A stretch of 64,000 nt of DNA, taken from Novosphingobium subterraneum. GTDB lineage: Bacteria > Pseudomonadota > Alphaproteobacteria > Sphingomonadales > Sphingomonadaceae. Position 1 is the first letter of the stretch; the number at the start of each line of letters is the position of its first letter. The notes under the pieces are model-generated. The model was given only the letters and a program-made list of their open reading frames with translations, had not been told where the DNA came from and searched no databases. The stretch lies in NCBI RefSeq assembly GCF_000807925.1, contig NZ_JRVC01000001.1, positions 62,001 through 126,000 of the forward strand, given 5' to 3'. This document shows positions 32,484-40,444 of this stretch, in pieces. Position numbers and translations under genes: made by a program.

Positions 32484-33971
32484 ATGCACAAGCACAAGAA
32501 GCACCGCGCGAAGGACAAGTCCCGCGGACATTTCCTCCCCGGCATCGAACCGCAGGCGAGACTTGACGTAGAGCCTCGTCCGTCCGGACATGGACTTGCG
32601 ATCGGTTTCTTTGGCGCCAGCGGAACCGTGACGGGATCGCGCTACCTTCTCGAAGACGATTCGACGCGAATACTGGTGGATTGCGGACTGTTCCAGGGTG
32701 GCCGGGAGCTCAGGGGACTCAATTGGGCGCCGCCTCCGCCCGAGGTCGATGACGTCGAAACCATTCTCCTCACGCACGCGCACCTCGATCATTCCGGAGC
32801 GATCCCGCGCCTGGTTCGCAATGGCTGGAAAGGGCGGGTCATCGCGACGCGCGCCACGGCCGAACTCTGCGAGCTGCTGCTTCCGGACAGCGGCCATCTC
32901 CAGGAGAAGGACGCCCAGTTCGCCAACCGGCGGGGCTATTCGCGGCATCGGCCCGCCTTGCCGCTCTACACCCAGAATGACGCTCTCAACGCACTGGAGC
33001 ATTTCGAAGGTGTGGCTTTCGACGCAGCTGTAGAGGTCGCCCCCGGCATCTCCGCGCGCTTTCGCCGCGCCGGCCATATCCTTGGCGCAGCCTCGATCGA
33101 GATCGACTGGAAGGGCACGAGGATTCTCTTTTCAGGGGATTTGGGCCGCTACGACGATGCAGTCATGTTCGATCCCACACCGCCGCCGGAAGCGGACTAT
33201 CTGATCGTCGAATCCACGTACGGTGACCGTGAGCATGATGCGCTCTCGCCCGAACTGGCTTTGGGCGACAGTATCGAACGCTGCGTTGCACGCGGCGGGA
33301 CGGTTGTAATTCCGGCGTTCGCGGTCGGGAGGGCGCAGTCGCTGCTCTACTACCTGTCCTTGCTCAAGCAAGCTGGGCGTTTGCAGGGCGTGCCGGTCTA
33401 TCTCGATAGCCCGATGGCGATCGACGCCAGCGAGATCATGTGTGCCCACTCGGGCGGCCACCGTTTGTCCCGCGAGCAATGCAAAACGGCCTGCGCAGTC
33501 GCGCACTACGTCCGCGAATCCGAGGAATCGAAGGCCCTGACGGCAGATCGGAATCCGAAGGTCATCATCTCGGCGAGCGGCATGGCCACGGGCGGGCGCG
33601 TGGTCCATCATCTCGCCCAGTTCGCGCCCGACCCCAAGAACCTCATTCTATTCGCAGGGTTTCAGGCCGCCGGAACCCGCGGGGCCGCGCTTGTTGCCGG
33701 GGCAACGACGATCCGGATCTTCGGCGAAGAGGTGCCGGTCCTTGCCGAGGTGACCAACCTCTCGATGCTGTCGGCGCATGCCGATTGCAATGAGATCATG
33801 CGCTGGCTTTCGGGCATGCCGCAGGCGCCGCGAAGGACCTTTGTGACGCACGGCGAAGCCAGCGCCTCGGCGACGATGGCTGAACGGATCGCACGCGAAC
33901 TTGGTTGGCACTGCGAAACTCCCCGGCTGGGCAGCTGGGGCGATATAGCGCTGGCCACGGACCACGCCTGA
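32484..33971 (+). CDS. Beta-CASP metallo-beta-lactamase RNA-processing hydrolase
   Basis: A 495-residue protein. The metal motif LLTHAHLDHSGAIPRLV (HxHxDH, about residues 94-110) and an MBL core, then VIPAFAVGRAQSLLYYL and a beta-CASP segment, plus the C-terminal SLSAHAD-like MLSAHADCNEIMRWL and FVTHGEASA. This is the CPSF73/RNase J-like architecture with the RNA-specificity domain. It would act as a zinc-dependent ribonuclease. The N-terminus begins with a basic HKHKKHRAKDKSRG, likely RNA-contacting. A TACGTA motif lies 65 nt upstream and another is just downstream, before the next gene. Confidence 0.9.
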   Translation: MHKHKKHRAKDKSRGHFLPGIEPQARLDVEPRPSGHGLAIGFFGASGTVTGSRYLLEDDSTRILVDCGLFQGGRELRGLNWAPPPPEVDDVETILLTHAHLDHSGAIPRLVRNGWKGRVIATRATAELCELLLPDSGHLQEKDAQFANRRGYSRHRPALPLYTQNDALNALEHFEGVAFDAAVEVAPGISARFRRAGHILGAASIEIDWKGTRILFSGDLGRYDDAVMFDPTPPPEADYLIVESTYGDREHDALSPELALGDSIERCVARGGTVVIPAFAVGRAQSLLYYLSLLKQAGRLQGVPVYLDSPMAIDASEIMCAHSGGHRLSREQCKTACAVAHYVRESEESKALTADRNPKVIISASGMATGGRVVHHLAQFAPDPKNLILFAGFQAAGTRGAALVAGATTIRIFGEEVPVLAEVTNLSMLSAHADCNEIMRWLSGMPQAPRRTFVTHGEASASATMAERIARELGWHCETPRLGSWGDIALATDHA

Positions 33972-33983
33972 CGATGTGACCAA

Positions 33984-33989
33984 TACGTA
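33984..33989 (+). promoter_or_regulatory. TACGTA motif upstream of the exported FlgT-like gene
   Basis: CAATACGTATG, 99 nt before the start at 34088 and just after the beta-CASP gene. An AT-rich TCCTTATCCC, a possible -10 region, follows about 25 nt later. Confidence 0.4.
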
Positions 33990-34087
33990 TGTCAAGCCGG
34001 GACGCGGGTCCTTATCCCAATGAATGAAGACAGGATCTTCCCCATTAGGCCTGGGGCCGGCCTCCAAATTTCGCGAAGGAGTCGATC

Positions 34088-34447
34088 ATGTTGAAGAAGT
34101 CCCTCACCGCCGCGTTCGCTGGAATTGCCTTGCTCGGCGCGACCCCTGTCCTGTCGCAGGGCATCGGCCACACCTGGTTTATGCGCGGCACCATCGTCGA
34201 AGTCGGTTCAACCGGAACAGTCGTTTGCATCGGCAAAGCCGACGGTGCCGAGGTCGGACAGGTTCTCGACGTCTATCGGATCGTCCCTCATACTGGCCCG
34301 CAAAAGGGCACGGGCCCGAGTTTTCACCGCAAGGAGGTCGGCGAAGTCAGGATCGATCACGTTTTCGACGACCATTTCGCCCACGTCACCGTCGTCAGCG
34401 GCAAGCCGGCTCGCAACGATATCGTCGAACTGCAGCGCAGTCACTAA
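34088..34447 (+). CDS. Exported protein with FlgT-C-like fold
   Basis: A 119-residue protein with a signal peptide (MLKKSLTAAFAGIALLGATP, cleavage near LSQ-G), then FMRGTIVEVGSTGTVVCIG, a linker GAEVGQVLDVYRIV and EVGEVRIDHVFDDHFAHVTV. The strands with GxEVGxxxxVYR resemble the C-terminal domain of FlgT and related outer-membrane accessory proteins. A periplasmic role in adhesion to another component is inferred. It is preceded by TACGTA at 33984 and followed after about 180 nt by a MerR gene. Confidence 0.65.
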   Translation: MLKKSLTAAFAGIALLGATPVLSQGIGHTWFMRGTIVEVGSTGTVVCIGKADGAEVGQVLDVYRIVPHTGPQKGTGPSFHRKEVGEVRIDHVFDDHFAHVTVVSGKPARNDIVELQRSH

Positions 34448-34628
34448 GCGCGGCCAGCCGCGCGCGCGGCGGCGGTCTATGGGCACGTTGGCCTTTCCCA
34501 CCGGAGGGCCAACGACCCCTACTCCCCGTGCGAGGCGCTGCACGGCCGGGACGCCCAACAACGGTTCCAAGCGGAAACCGCCTGCACACAAGATGCAGCG
34601 CCCGGCCAGCCACATTGGGATGGATGCC

Positions 34629-35069
34629 ATGGCAGGATTGAAGATAGGAGAGTTCGCCGCAGCCGCCGGCGTGGGCCGCGATGCGGTTCGCCATTACGAA
34701 CGCATCGGCCTGTTGCCTGCGGTGGTCAGAAATGGCGCAGGCTACCGGGTCTACAGCGACGACGACCTCGAGCGGCTGCAATGCATTCGCCACGTCCACG
34801 AAGCGGGCTTCAGCCTCGAACAGACCCGCGATTTGCTCGAAGCATCGACAGCAAACCGCGATCGGATCGAGACGCTGCTCGGCGTCACGCGCGCGAAGCT
34901 CGACGCCGCGAGGGACAATGTCGAGTGGCTCTCGGAAGTCGTAACGTTCCTGACCAGCCTGGTCGCCGCAACGCCGCTAGACGAAGCCCAGCCCCTGTGG
35001 GTCGGTTTTCAGGCGGGAAGATGTGCAACGCGGCGCCGCAGATCGCGCTTCGCGCGAGGCAATTGCTAA
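34629..35069 (+). CDS. MerR-family transcriptional regulator
   Basis: A 146-residue regulator: N-terminal winged helix MAGLKIGEFAAAAGVGRDAV, RHYERIGLLPAVVRNGAGYR, then YSDDDLERLQCIRHVHEAGF and the helix SLEQTRDLLEA. The dimerisation helix follows (about residues 70-105). The C-terminal tail ends RFARGNC and contains only two Cys, not the paired Cys loop of CueR or of zinc/cadmium sensors, so copper sensing cannot be claimed. ATG 34629 is used; ATG 34620 is equally near a Shine-Dalgarno. The next gene starts 28 nt after its stop. Confidence 0.85.
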   Translation: MAGLKIGEFAAAAGVGRDAVRHYERIGLLPAVVRNGAGYRVYSDDDLERLQCIRHVHEAGFSLEQTRDLLEASTANRDRIETLLGVTRAKLDAARDNVEWLSEVVTFLTSLVAATPLDEAQPLWVGFQAGRCATRRRRSRFARGNC

Positions 35070-35096
35070 TCATTACCAAGAAAGAAAGGACCGAAT

Positions 35097-35432
35097 ATGG
35101 CTTACCTAAATCGCAAGGCACTGTCGTGGACTGGCTTCGGTCTGGCGCTTGCAGGCGCCCTCGCGCTGTCGGCCTGCAACAGCAAGGACAAAGAGGCCAC
35201 CCCCAGCGCGGCAGCCACCGACGCCGCAAGCGAGACAGGAGCCAGCGACGCGACCAATTCCACGGCAGCCGACGATATGCACAACCGGATGGAGGCCGAC
35301 CAGCGCCAGAAGATGGATCACGACAGCATGCGCATGGGTCCGGGAATGAACCACCCCGCTACCCCGGCTCCCGACTCGCAGCCAACCAACCAGAGCAGTT
35401 CGATGCCAAGCGGGGGCATGCAGGACATGTAG
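35097..35432 (+). CDS. Met/His-rich periplasmic lipoprotein
   Basis: A 111-residue lipoprotein: signal segment (RKALSWTGFGLALAGALALSA) with lipobox LSAC near residue 27, then a low-complexity mature part rich in Ala/Thr/Ser with Met- and His-containing turns (DDMHNRMEADQRQKMDHDSM, then RMGPGMNHP and the C-terminus GGMQDM). These look like copper-binding sites and recur in the N-terminal part of the next protein. Its start has AAGAAAGGACC upstream. It leads the predicted electron-transfer module. Confidence 0.7.
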   Translation: MAYLNRKALSWTGFGLALAGALALSACNSKDKEATPSAAATDAASETGASDATNSTAADDMHNRMEADQRQKMDHDSMRMGPGMNHPATPAPDSQPTNQSSSMPSGGMQDM

Positions 35433-35452
35433 GCGGCGATCGAGCGTTCCCC

Positions 35453-37381
35453 ATGTCGATGCCGAAGCCCCGATGCGCTGTGATCGCTATCGCTGCGTGT
35501 GCGCTGGCAATGCCGGCGCACGCGCAGGACGGCGACGAGCACAGCGCGCATCATCCAGGCGGTGCCGCGCCGTCGCCCATGGCTACGCCCTCCCCCATGA
35601 GCAGCAACGGCGGGGCCAAGCCGGGCGGCCAGCCCGCCGCCGATAGCGCCATGTCCGCGATGATGCAGGACATGATGCAGGAGATGATGGGCGGAGAAGG
35701 CGAACATGGCGGAGCGAACCGGCGCGGTCCGTTTTTCGCCAAACTGCTGACATTGCCAGCCACTTCGGCCGAGGAGAAGCAGGCTCTGGCCAGCCAGGCG
35801 GAACAGCGCGTCTCAGACGGCTTGGCAATGGTCGAAGCGGCCAACGCGGCGGCAATGCACGCCGCGACCCCGCAAGCCCGGCTCGATGCGGCAAAGAAGT
35901 TGCGCGAAGGGCTCGATCTTCTGAAGAGCGGTGCTGCCGGTCAAGCCGCGCTTGCGAGCGAAGCGCAAGCTCCGATCGCGGCGCAGACCTGGTTTCGCGA
36001 CCAGCTCGGCATCGCCGATCCGGCGCATGCAAGCGCTCGGCAATTGTTTGGACTTTCGCCTTCGCACTTCTTGCTCATGCTCTTCCTCGCCTTGGTCAGC
36101 GCCAGTCTAATCGCGCTGCAAGTGCTCCGGCTTCGCCGTGTCCGGACGCTGATGGGTGCGGCGAATGCCGCGAGCGGCCCTTCGGTCGCGGCGCCCGTTG
36201 CCGCCCTCGCCAGGACCTCGGGGCAACCGCTGCCGGAATCGCTTCCCCCGGCTCGCGACGCCGTGCCGACGCAAGACGTCCCACCGGCTGCGGCCTTGCG
36301 TCCTTCGAAACGGTGGTCGGGCCAGCTAAAGGTCGTTCAGATCGTTCGCGAGACGCCTACGGTCCAAACCTTCCGATTGGCCGATCCCGGCGCGGATCGC
36401 CTGCCATTCGACTTTCTGCCGGGCCAATTCTTGCAGGTGGAGGTCACCCCGCAAGCGGACAAAGCCGTGCGAAGATCCTACACGATCGCCTCCTCGCCGA
36501 CGCAACGGGCCTACGTCGAACTCACCGTCAAGCGCGAGGAACAGGGCGCGGTTTCGAAGTTTCTCCACGATGAGGTCAAGACTGGCGATCTGCTCAAGGT
36601 GACGGGCCCCTTCGGTGAGTTCACCTTCACCGGAACCGATGCCGAGAGCATCGTCCTGATCGCCGGGGGCGTCGGCATCACACCGATGATGTCGGTGCTG
36701 CGCTATCTTACCGACATCGCCTGGCCAGGAGAGATCTTCTTCCTCTATGGCGCGCGCTCGACCGAAGAATTCGTCTTTCGCGACGAGCTCGAACGGCTGG
36801 AGCGACGCTTCGCCAACCTTCATGTGATGGCCGCAATGCAACGCTCCGCGGGCACCGTCTGGCTTGGGCCGGAAGGGCCGATCACCCTGGAAATGCTGCG
36901 CGCCGCTGTGCCGGACATAGCCAAGCGCCGGGTCCACCTGTGCGGTCCCCCCGGCATGATGGCGGCAATGCGCGCGCAGCTCGCGGAGCTTGGCGTGCCC
37001 GAGGCGCAGTTGCACACCGAGGCATTTGGCCCTGCCTCCTTGCCGGACAACGCGGCTGAGATCGAAACGAAAGAGCGTCCGGCGGCGGCACGCACGAAGC
37101 GCAAGGATGCCGTGGCGCCAACAACGGTGACCTTTGCGGTCTCGGGCGTCTCGGCCCCGCTGTCCGCAGAGGAGACTGTGCTGGAAGCCGCCGAAGACGC
37201 CGGCGTCGAGATTTCCTATGCCTGCAGAATTGGCGAATGTGGCGTCTGCGTCACCAAGCTGATCTCGGGTGAAGTCACGATGGCGGTCGAGACCGGTCTC
37301 GATCCGGAGGACAAGCAAAAGGGTTACATTCTGGCGTGCCAGGCGAAGAGCGCCGGACAGCCGCTGGTGGTGGAAGCCTGA
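35453..37381 (+). CDS. Membrane-anchored flavin/2Fe-2S reductase
   Basis: A 642-residue protein with four parts: a signal peptide and periplasmic domain (residues 1-200) with a Met-rich stretch (SAMMQDMMQEMMGG, about residues 68-82); one membrane helix (about 203-225, HFLLMLFLALVSASLIALQV); a cytoplasmic ferredoxin-NADP reductase-like domain (about 285-520) with RRSYTIASS for FAD and GGVGITPMMSVLR for NAD(P)H; and a C-terminal plant-type 2Fe-2S ferredoxin (CRIGECGVC near 590 and CQ near 627). It would take two electrons from NAD(P)H to FAD and pass them through the iron-sulfur centre to the next gene's b-type cytochrome, whose start overlaps its stop by 1 nt. The start is uncertain between 35453 and 35459. 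Confidence 0.85.
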   Translation: MSMPKPRCAVIAIAACALAMPAHAQDGDEHSAHHPGGAAPSPMATPSPMSSNGGAKPGGQPAADSAMSAMMQDMMQEMMGGEGEHGGANRRGPFFAKLLTLPATSAEEKQALASQAEQRVSDGLAMVEAANAAAMHAATPQARLDAAKKLREGLDLLKSGAAGQAALASEAQAPIAAQTWFRDQLGIADPAHASARQLFGLSPSHFLLMLFLALVSASLIALQVLRLRRVRTLMGAANAASGPSVAAPVAALARTSGQPLPESLPPARDAVPTQDVPPAAALRPSKRWSGQLKVVQIVRETPTVQTFRLADPGADRLPFDFLPGQFLQVEVTPQADKAVRRSYTIASSPTQRAYVELTVKREEQGAVSKFLHDEVKTGDLLKVTGPFGEFTFTGTDAESIVLIAGGVGITPMMSVLRYLTDIAWPGEIFFLYGARSTEEFVFRDELERLERRFANLHVMAAMQRSAGTVWLGPEGPITLEMLRAAVPDIAKRRVHLCGPPGMMAAMRAQLAELGVPEAQLHTEAFGPASLPDNAAEIETKERPAAARTKRKDAVAPTTVTFAVSGVSAPLSAEETVLEAAEDAGVEISYACRIGECGVCVTKLISGEVTMAVETGLDPEDKQKGYILACQAKSAGQPLVVEA

Positions 37382-38106
37382 TGCGCGAGCGCGGTGATAT
37401 CCTGGTTGCTCTCATGGTCGCGTTCGTGATCCTCTTCCCGTTGGGATATCTGCTGCACGTCTCTCCGCGCTTCCCGGGCAGCCTGGCTGGCGGGGTCATT
37501 GGCATCGCGGCTGCGGTGCTGATGCTGCTGACCTTGCCCTATGTCCTGGTCAAGCACGTCAAATCGATCGCCGAGGCGACCGCGCACCGTGTCAGCAAGC
37601 CGACGCTGCTGGCGATTCACATCTACGCCGGGGTTCTGGCCGCGATCCTCGGCCTCGTCCACGCCGCGCATAGCTTGGAGAGCCCGGCCGGATTGGTCTT
37701 GACCGGGACGCTATTGCTGACGGTCTTGAGCGGCTACATCGGCCGCTATTTGCTGGGCCAGTTGGCTAAGGCGCTGCGCGGACGGAAATCCGAACTGGCC
37801 TCGCTACAAGCGGCGCTTCTTGGCCTCGACGCGACCATTGCCAAGGAGGCGGAAGCGCCCCCGCTGCGCCGCTGGCACAGATTGTTGTTCGTCTCCGCCG
37901 AGCGGCCCGCCGATCCCGCCGCGAAGGACGCTGAATCCCTGGCCGGAGCAATGGTGGACATGGAATTCGCGGTGCGGGCGGAAAGCGCAACCGATGCCCT
38001 GTTCGGCAAGTGGCGGTGGCTGCACATCGTGGTCGGCTGCATTCTCTACGCCGTCCTTGTCGTCCACATCGGCGCCGCGATCTATTTCGGATTGCGCTGG
38101 ATATGA
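37381..38106 (+). CDS. Predicted bis-haem b membrane cytochrome
   Basis: A 241-residue integral membrane protein with at least four helices. Two helices each contain a pair of histidines 14 apart: His80/His94 (LAIHIYAGVLAAILGLVHAA) and His215/His229 (WLHIVVGCILYAVLVVHIG). This is the arrangement used by ferric reductases and NOX enzymes to hold two b haems, one near each membrane face. The loop between (about residues 130-200) is cytoplasmic by charge. It overlaps the reductase by 1 nt and the cytochrome c by 4 nt, so it is the likely transmembrane step of the chain. No family name is recognised. Confidence 0.72.
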   Translation: MRERGDILVALMVAFVILFPLGYLLHVSPRFPGSLAGGVIGIAAAVLMLLTLPYVLVKHVKSIAEATAHRVSKPTLLAIHIYAGVLAAILGLVHAAHSLESPAGLVLTGTLLLTVLSGYIGRYLLGQLAKALRGRKSELASLQAALLGLDATIAKEAEAPPLRRWHRLLFVSAERPADPAAKDAESLAGAMVDMEFAVRAESATDALFGKWRWLHIVVGCILYAVLVVHIGAAIYFGLRWI

Positions 38107-38825
38107 GGTTTGCGCGCCTCCTTTTTTGGCTCTTCGTTCTCGCGACCGTGGCTCTGCTGGTGGGTGCGCCATTGGCCTTGCGCACGAACGCGCCTTCCGA
38201 GGCCGGGATTGTGGAGCGTTTTGTCGCTCCCGGACCCTTGTCGAGCGCCCACCGGTCGCTGGCCGGACAATGCGCCAGCTGCCACACGCCCCTCAAGGGA
38301 GTTGAGGCGAAGACCTGCCTGTCATGCCACGCCGGAACCGAGTTCGGGGACAAGCAATCGACCATGTTCCATTCCCAGGCCACGCAATGCAGTTCCTGCC
38401 ATGTCGAGCATCAGGGCAATCAGGGGATTGTCCAAATGAGCCACGCCGCGTTGCTCGATCCGAAGAACTGGAGCGGCCCGGCTCTGCAAATGCAATCCCG
38501 CAAACCCCTGGCGACGTCCGGTGCGACGCTCGATTGTGCGAGCTGCCATTCGATCAGGGACAAGCATCTCGGGCTGTTCGGCGCCGATTGCGCCACCTGC
38601 CACAGCACCGATTCGTGGACGATTGCCAGCTATCGCCACCCTTCGACCAATTCGACGCAGTGCGTCGAGTGTCACAAAGCGCCTCCCAGCCACTATATGG
38701 AACACTTCAGCATGGTTTCGCAGCGGGCCGCACGCGAGAAGGCCCGGGTCGATCAGTGCTATTCCTGCCATACCACCGACAGCTTCAACAACATCCGGCG
38801 CCGGGGGTGGTATGATCACCATTAA
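38103..38825 (+). CDS. Seven-haem membrane-anchored cytochrome c
   Basis: A 240-residue protein with one N-terminal membrane helix (about residues 5-25) and seven CXXCH motifs (CASCH, CLSCH, CSSCH, CASCH, CATCH, CVECH, CYSCH), interspersed with additional His residues that can serve as distal ligands. The short spacing is that of class III (c3/NapC-like) multihaem proteins. It would carry electrons in the periplasm from the b-type membrane protein to an unknown acceptor. The C-terminus has NNIRRRGWYDHH. It overlaps its neighbours on both sides, by 4 nt and 14 nt. Cytochrome c maturation genes are not in the window. Confidence 0.88.
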   Translation: MRFARLLFWLFVLATVALLVGAPLALRTNAPSEAGIVERFVAPGPLSSAHRSLAGQCASCHTPLKGVEAKTCLSCHAGTEFGDKQSTMFHSQATQCSSCHVEHQGNQGIVQMSHAALLDPKNWSGPALQMQSRKPLATSGATLDCASCHSIRDKHLGLFGADCATCHSTDSWTIASYRHPSTNSTQCVECHKAPPSHYMEHFSMVSQRAAREKARVDQCYSCHTTDSFNNIRRRGWYDHH

Positions 38826-39255
38826 CGCGCCCTGGCTAAGCCAGTTTTTCCACCTGGCCGTCGTCGTTCTGGATCTGGCCGGCACCTTGGTCATCCTGGT
38901 CGGCGCGGCCTATGCCAGTGGCGTGTTTCTCCGGGCGTTTCGAGGGAGCGACCGGTCGCGCGCCTATCTCGCCTTCCGTTCGACGCTGGGGCGCAGCATT
39001 CTTCTGGGTCTCGAATTCCTGGTCGCAGGCGACATCGTCAAATCGCTGGTGATCAACCCGACAATCGCCGACCTGGTCGTACTGGCCGGGCTGGTCCTGG
39101 TGCGCACGTTCCTCAGCATCTCGCTCGGTGTCGAGATCAATGGCCATTGGCCCTGGCAGGATACCGTCATGGCGCGTCATCGCTCGCTTGCCGCAGGTAG
39201 CGGTGGCCAACCCGGCTGCGGGGAGAATCCCGGGATCGATCCAAACGGTTCATGA
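38812..39255 (+). CDS. DUF1622-type membrane protein
   Basis: A 147-residue integral membrane protein with three or four hydrophobic segments (LSQFFHLAVVVLDLAGTLVI and others) and a short C-terminal tail with Cys. The block AYLAFRSTLGRSILLGLEFL followed by LVAGDIVKSL matches my memory of DUF1622. No enzymatic residues are known. It overlaps the cytochrome c by 14 nt, so it belongs to the same operon and may be a structural partner of the electron-transfer unit. Confidence 0.75.
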   Translation: MITINAPWLSQFFHLAVVVLDLAGTLVILVGAAYASGVFLRAFRGSDRSRAYLAFRSTLGRSILLGLEFLVAGDIVKSLVINPTIADLVVLAGLVLVRTFLSISLGVEINGHWPWQDTVMARHRSLAAGSGGQPGCGENPGIDPNGS

Positions 39256-39266
39256 TGGAGGTAAGG

Positions 39267-39632
39267 ATGATCGAACGCAGAACCCTGTTGGCGAGCGGTA
39301 CGGCGCTTCTCGCTTCAGGAGTGGCAAGCGGCGCTGTCGCAAGCGATGGTTCGGGGCACGCCGCAGCAATGGCGATGCCGATGAAGGACTGCATCGATCT
39401 TTGCGCCGCGTCGCATGCCATGTGTTTGGAGACGGCGAACTATGTCGCAAGCTCGAGCCGATCGCCGGCCAGCGCCCCGCTGCTCACGCTCCTGAGCGAT
39501 TGTGCGGACGCTTGCGACCAGTGCGCTCGCGAATGCGAGCAGCGGCGTGACGACCCGCAGCTGACCCATTGCGCTGAAGCCTGTAGACGGTGTGCGGAAG
39601 GCTGCCGCCATATGGCCGCGATGGCCGACTGA
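39267..39632 (+). CDS. Csp1-type copper-storage protein with Tat signal
   Basis: A 121-residue protein. A twin-arginine signal (ERRTLLASGTALLASGVAS) precedes a four-helix bundle of Csp/DUF326 type with eleven cysteines, mostly as C-x2/3-C (DCIDLCAASHAMC, CADACDQCARECEQ, CAEACRRCAEGCRH). In Csp1 the bundle interior binds many Cu(I) ions. Tat export fits a folded, periplasmic storage role. ATG 39267 follows GGAGGTAAGG, and the gene starts 11 nt after the DUF1622 gene, so copper storage is transcriptionally tied to the electron-transfer chain. Confidence 0.88.
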   Translation: MIERRTLLASGTALLASGVASGAVASDGSGHAAAMAMPMKDCIDLCAASHAMCLETANYVASSSRSPASAPLLTLLSDCADACDQCARECEQRRDDPQLTHCAEACRRCAEGCRHMAAMAD

Positions 39633-39646
39633 ACGGGGCGCTTCGC

Positions 39647-39662
39647 AAACTACGTATAGTTT
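39647..39662 (+). promoter_or_regulatory. TACGTA within a 16-nt inverted repeat
   Basis: AAACTA-CGTA-TAGTTT: arms of six with TACGTA at 39651-39656, 82 nt before the start of the Met-rich gene at 39744. Of all TACGTA sites this has the clearest dyad symmetry. Confidence 0.4.
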
Positions 39663-39743
39663 CAAGCGGCGGGTGGTCCCATTGCAGAGCCAAGAAGCGG
39701 CGAGAAAAACGCAAGAGTATCGCCAGTTTAGCGGAGACGCGAA

Positions 39744-40181
39744 ATGACCCGGAAAGCCATCTATCTTACTGTTTTCGGCTTGCTCACCAGTGTCGGCGGC
39801 GTAGCCTATGTGATGGCCGACGAACTGCCGGCCGACATGCCTGCGGTCACGGCCCCAAAGCCCACAGCATCACCCAAAGCGCCTGTCGCCCCGCCGCCGC
39901 CGTCGACCACGGCCGCTCAGGACCATGCGCACCAGCAGGGCATGGATCACGGCGGGCAGCAGATGCACGATCAAATGATGCAGGACCACCAGATGGGCAT
40001 GCAGGGCATGCAGCAGCAGGGCATGCAGCAACAAGGTATGGGCGGCATGGCGGCGCAAGGCGGCAAGGCGGGCATGCCGATGAAGCCGGGCAAGGATTGT
40101 TGCCCGAGCAAAGGCATGAAGCCAGCGGACAAGCCCATGGCGATGCCCTCGGACAAACCGATGCCGATGAATGACATGTAG
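39744..40181 (+). CDS. Met/His/Gln-repeat periplasmic protein
   Basis: A 145-residue exported protein. The signal segment (about residues 5-24) is followed by a Pro/Ala linker, a low-complexity core of Met/His/Gln/Gly repeats (MQGMQQQGMQQQGMGGMAAQ) and a C-terminal MPMKPGKDCCPSKGMK with repeated KPM units. The MPMKxG..CC motif also ends the 86-residue protein at 29980-30240. Methionine and His arrays with a CC pair suggest weak, high-capacity Cu(I) binding in the periplasm. A TACGTA dyad lies upstream and a strong terminator-like hairpin downstream. Confidence 0.7.
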   Translation: MTRKAIYLTVFGLLTSVGGVAYVMADELPADMPAVTAPKPTASPKAPVAPPPPSTTAAQDHAHQQGMDHGGQQMHDQMMQDHQMGMQGMQQQGMQQQGMGGMAAQGGKAGMPMKPGKDCCPSKGMKPADKPMAMPSDKPMPMNDM

Positions 40182-40200
40182 ACTCCGCTCCCCGGAGCTG

Positions 40201-40238
40201 ACGGCCCGCCGCCCCGCCCCCGGCGGCGGGCCGTTCTT
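40201..40238 (+). terminator. Long GC-rich terminator hairpin
   Basis: ACGGCCCGCCGCC (40201-40213) and GGCGGCGGGCCGT (40222-40234) form a perfect 13-bp stem with an 8-nt loop, then TCTTGC. It closes the module that ends at 40181. Confidence 0.7.
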
Positions 40239-40444
40239 GCCCCCCTTTCGCCGCAAAGGGCCGGATTTGCGCCATGTATCGCTAGGACCACGCGCGCTCC
40301 CGTCAGACTCAAATCGCGGGACAAACCCTGAGTGCAAGCGATGCTCGATAGGCGGCGGGCGAACGGGGTAACCGGATCCTGCCGCAAGGGCCGCGCTTGG
40401 CCGTCACGCACACACTTGACGAGGACAACACAAGGACCGGGATC

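Noticed and set aside
39985..40060. Short ATG/CAG-rich repeats as a DNA-level tandem repeat
   Set aside because: The repeats are in frame and encode the Met/Gln/Gly array of the periplasmic protein, so they are explained by protein composition.
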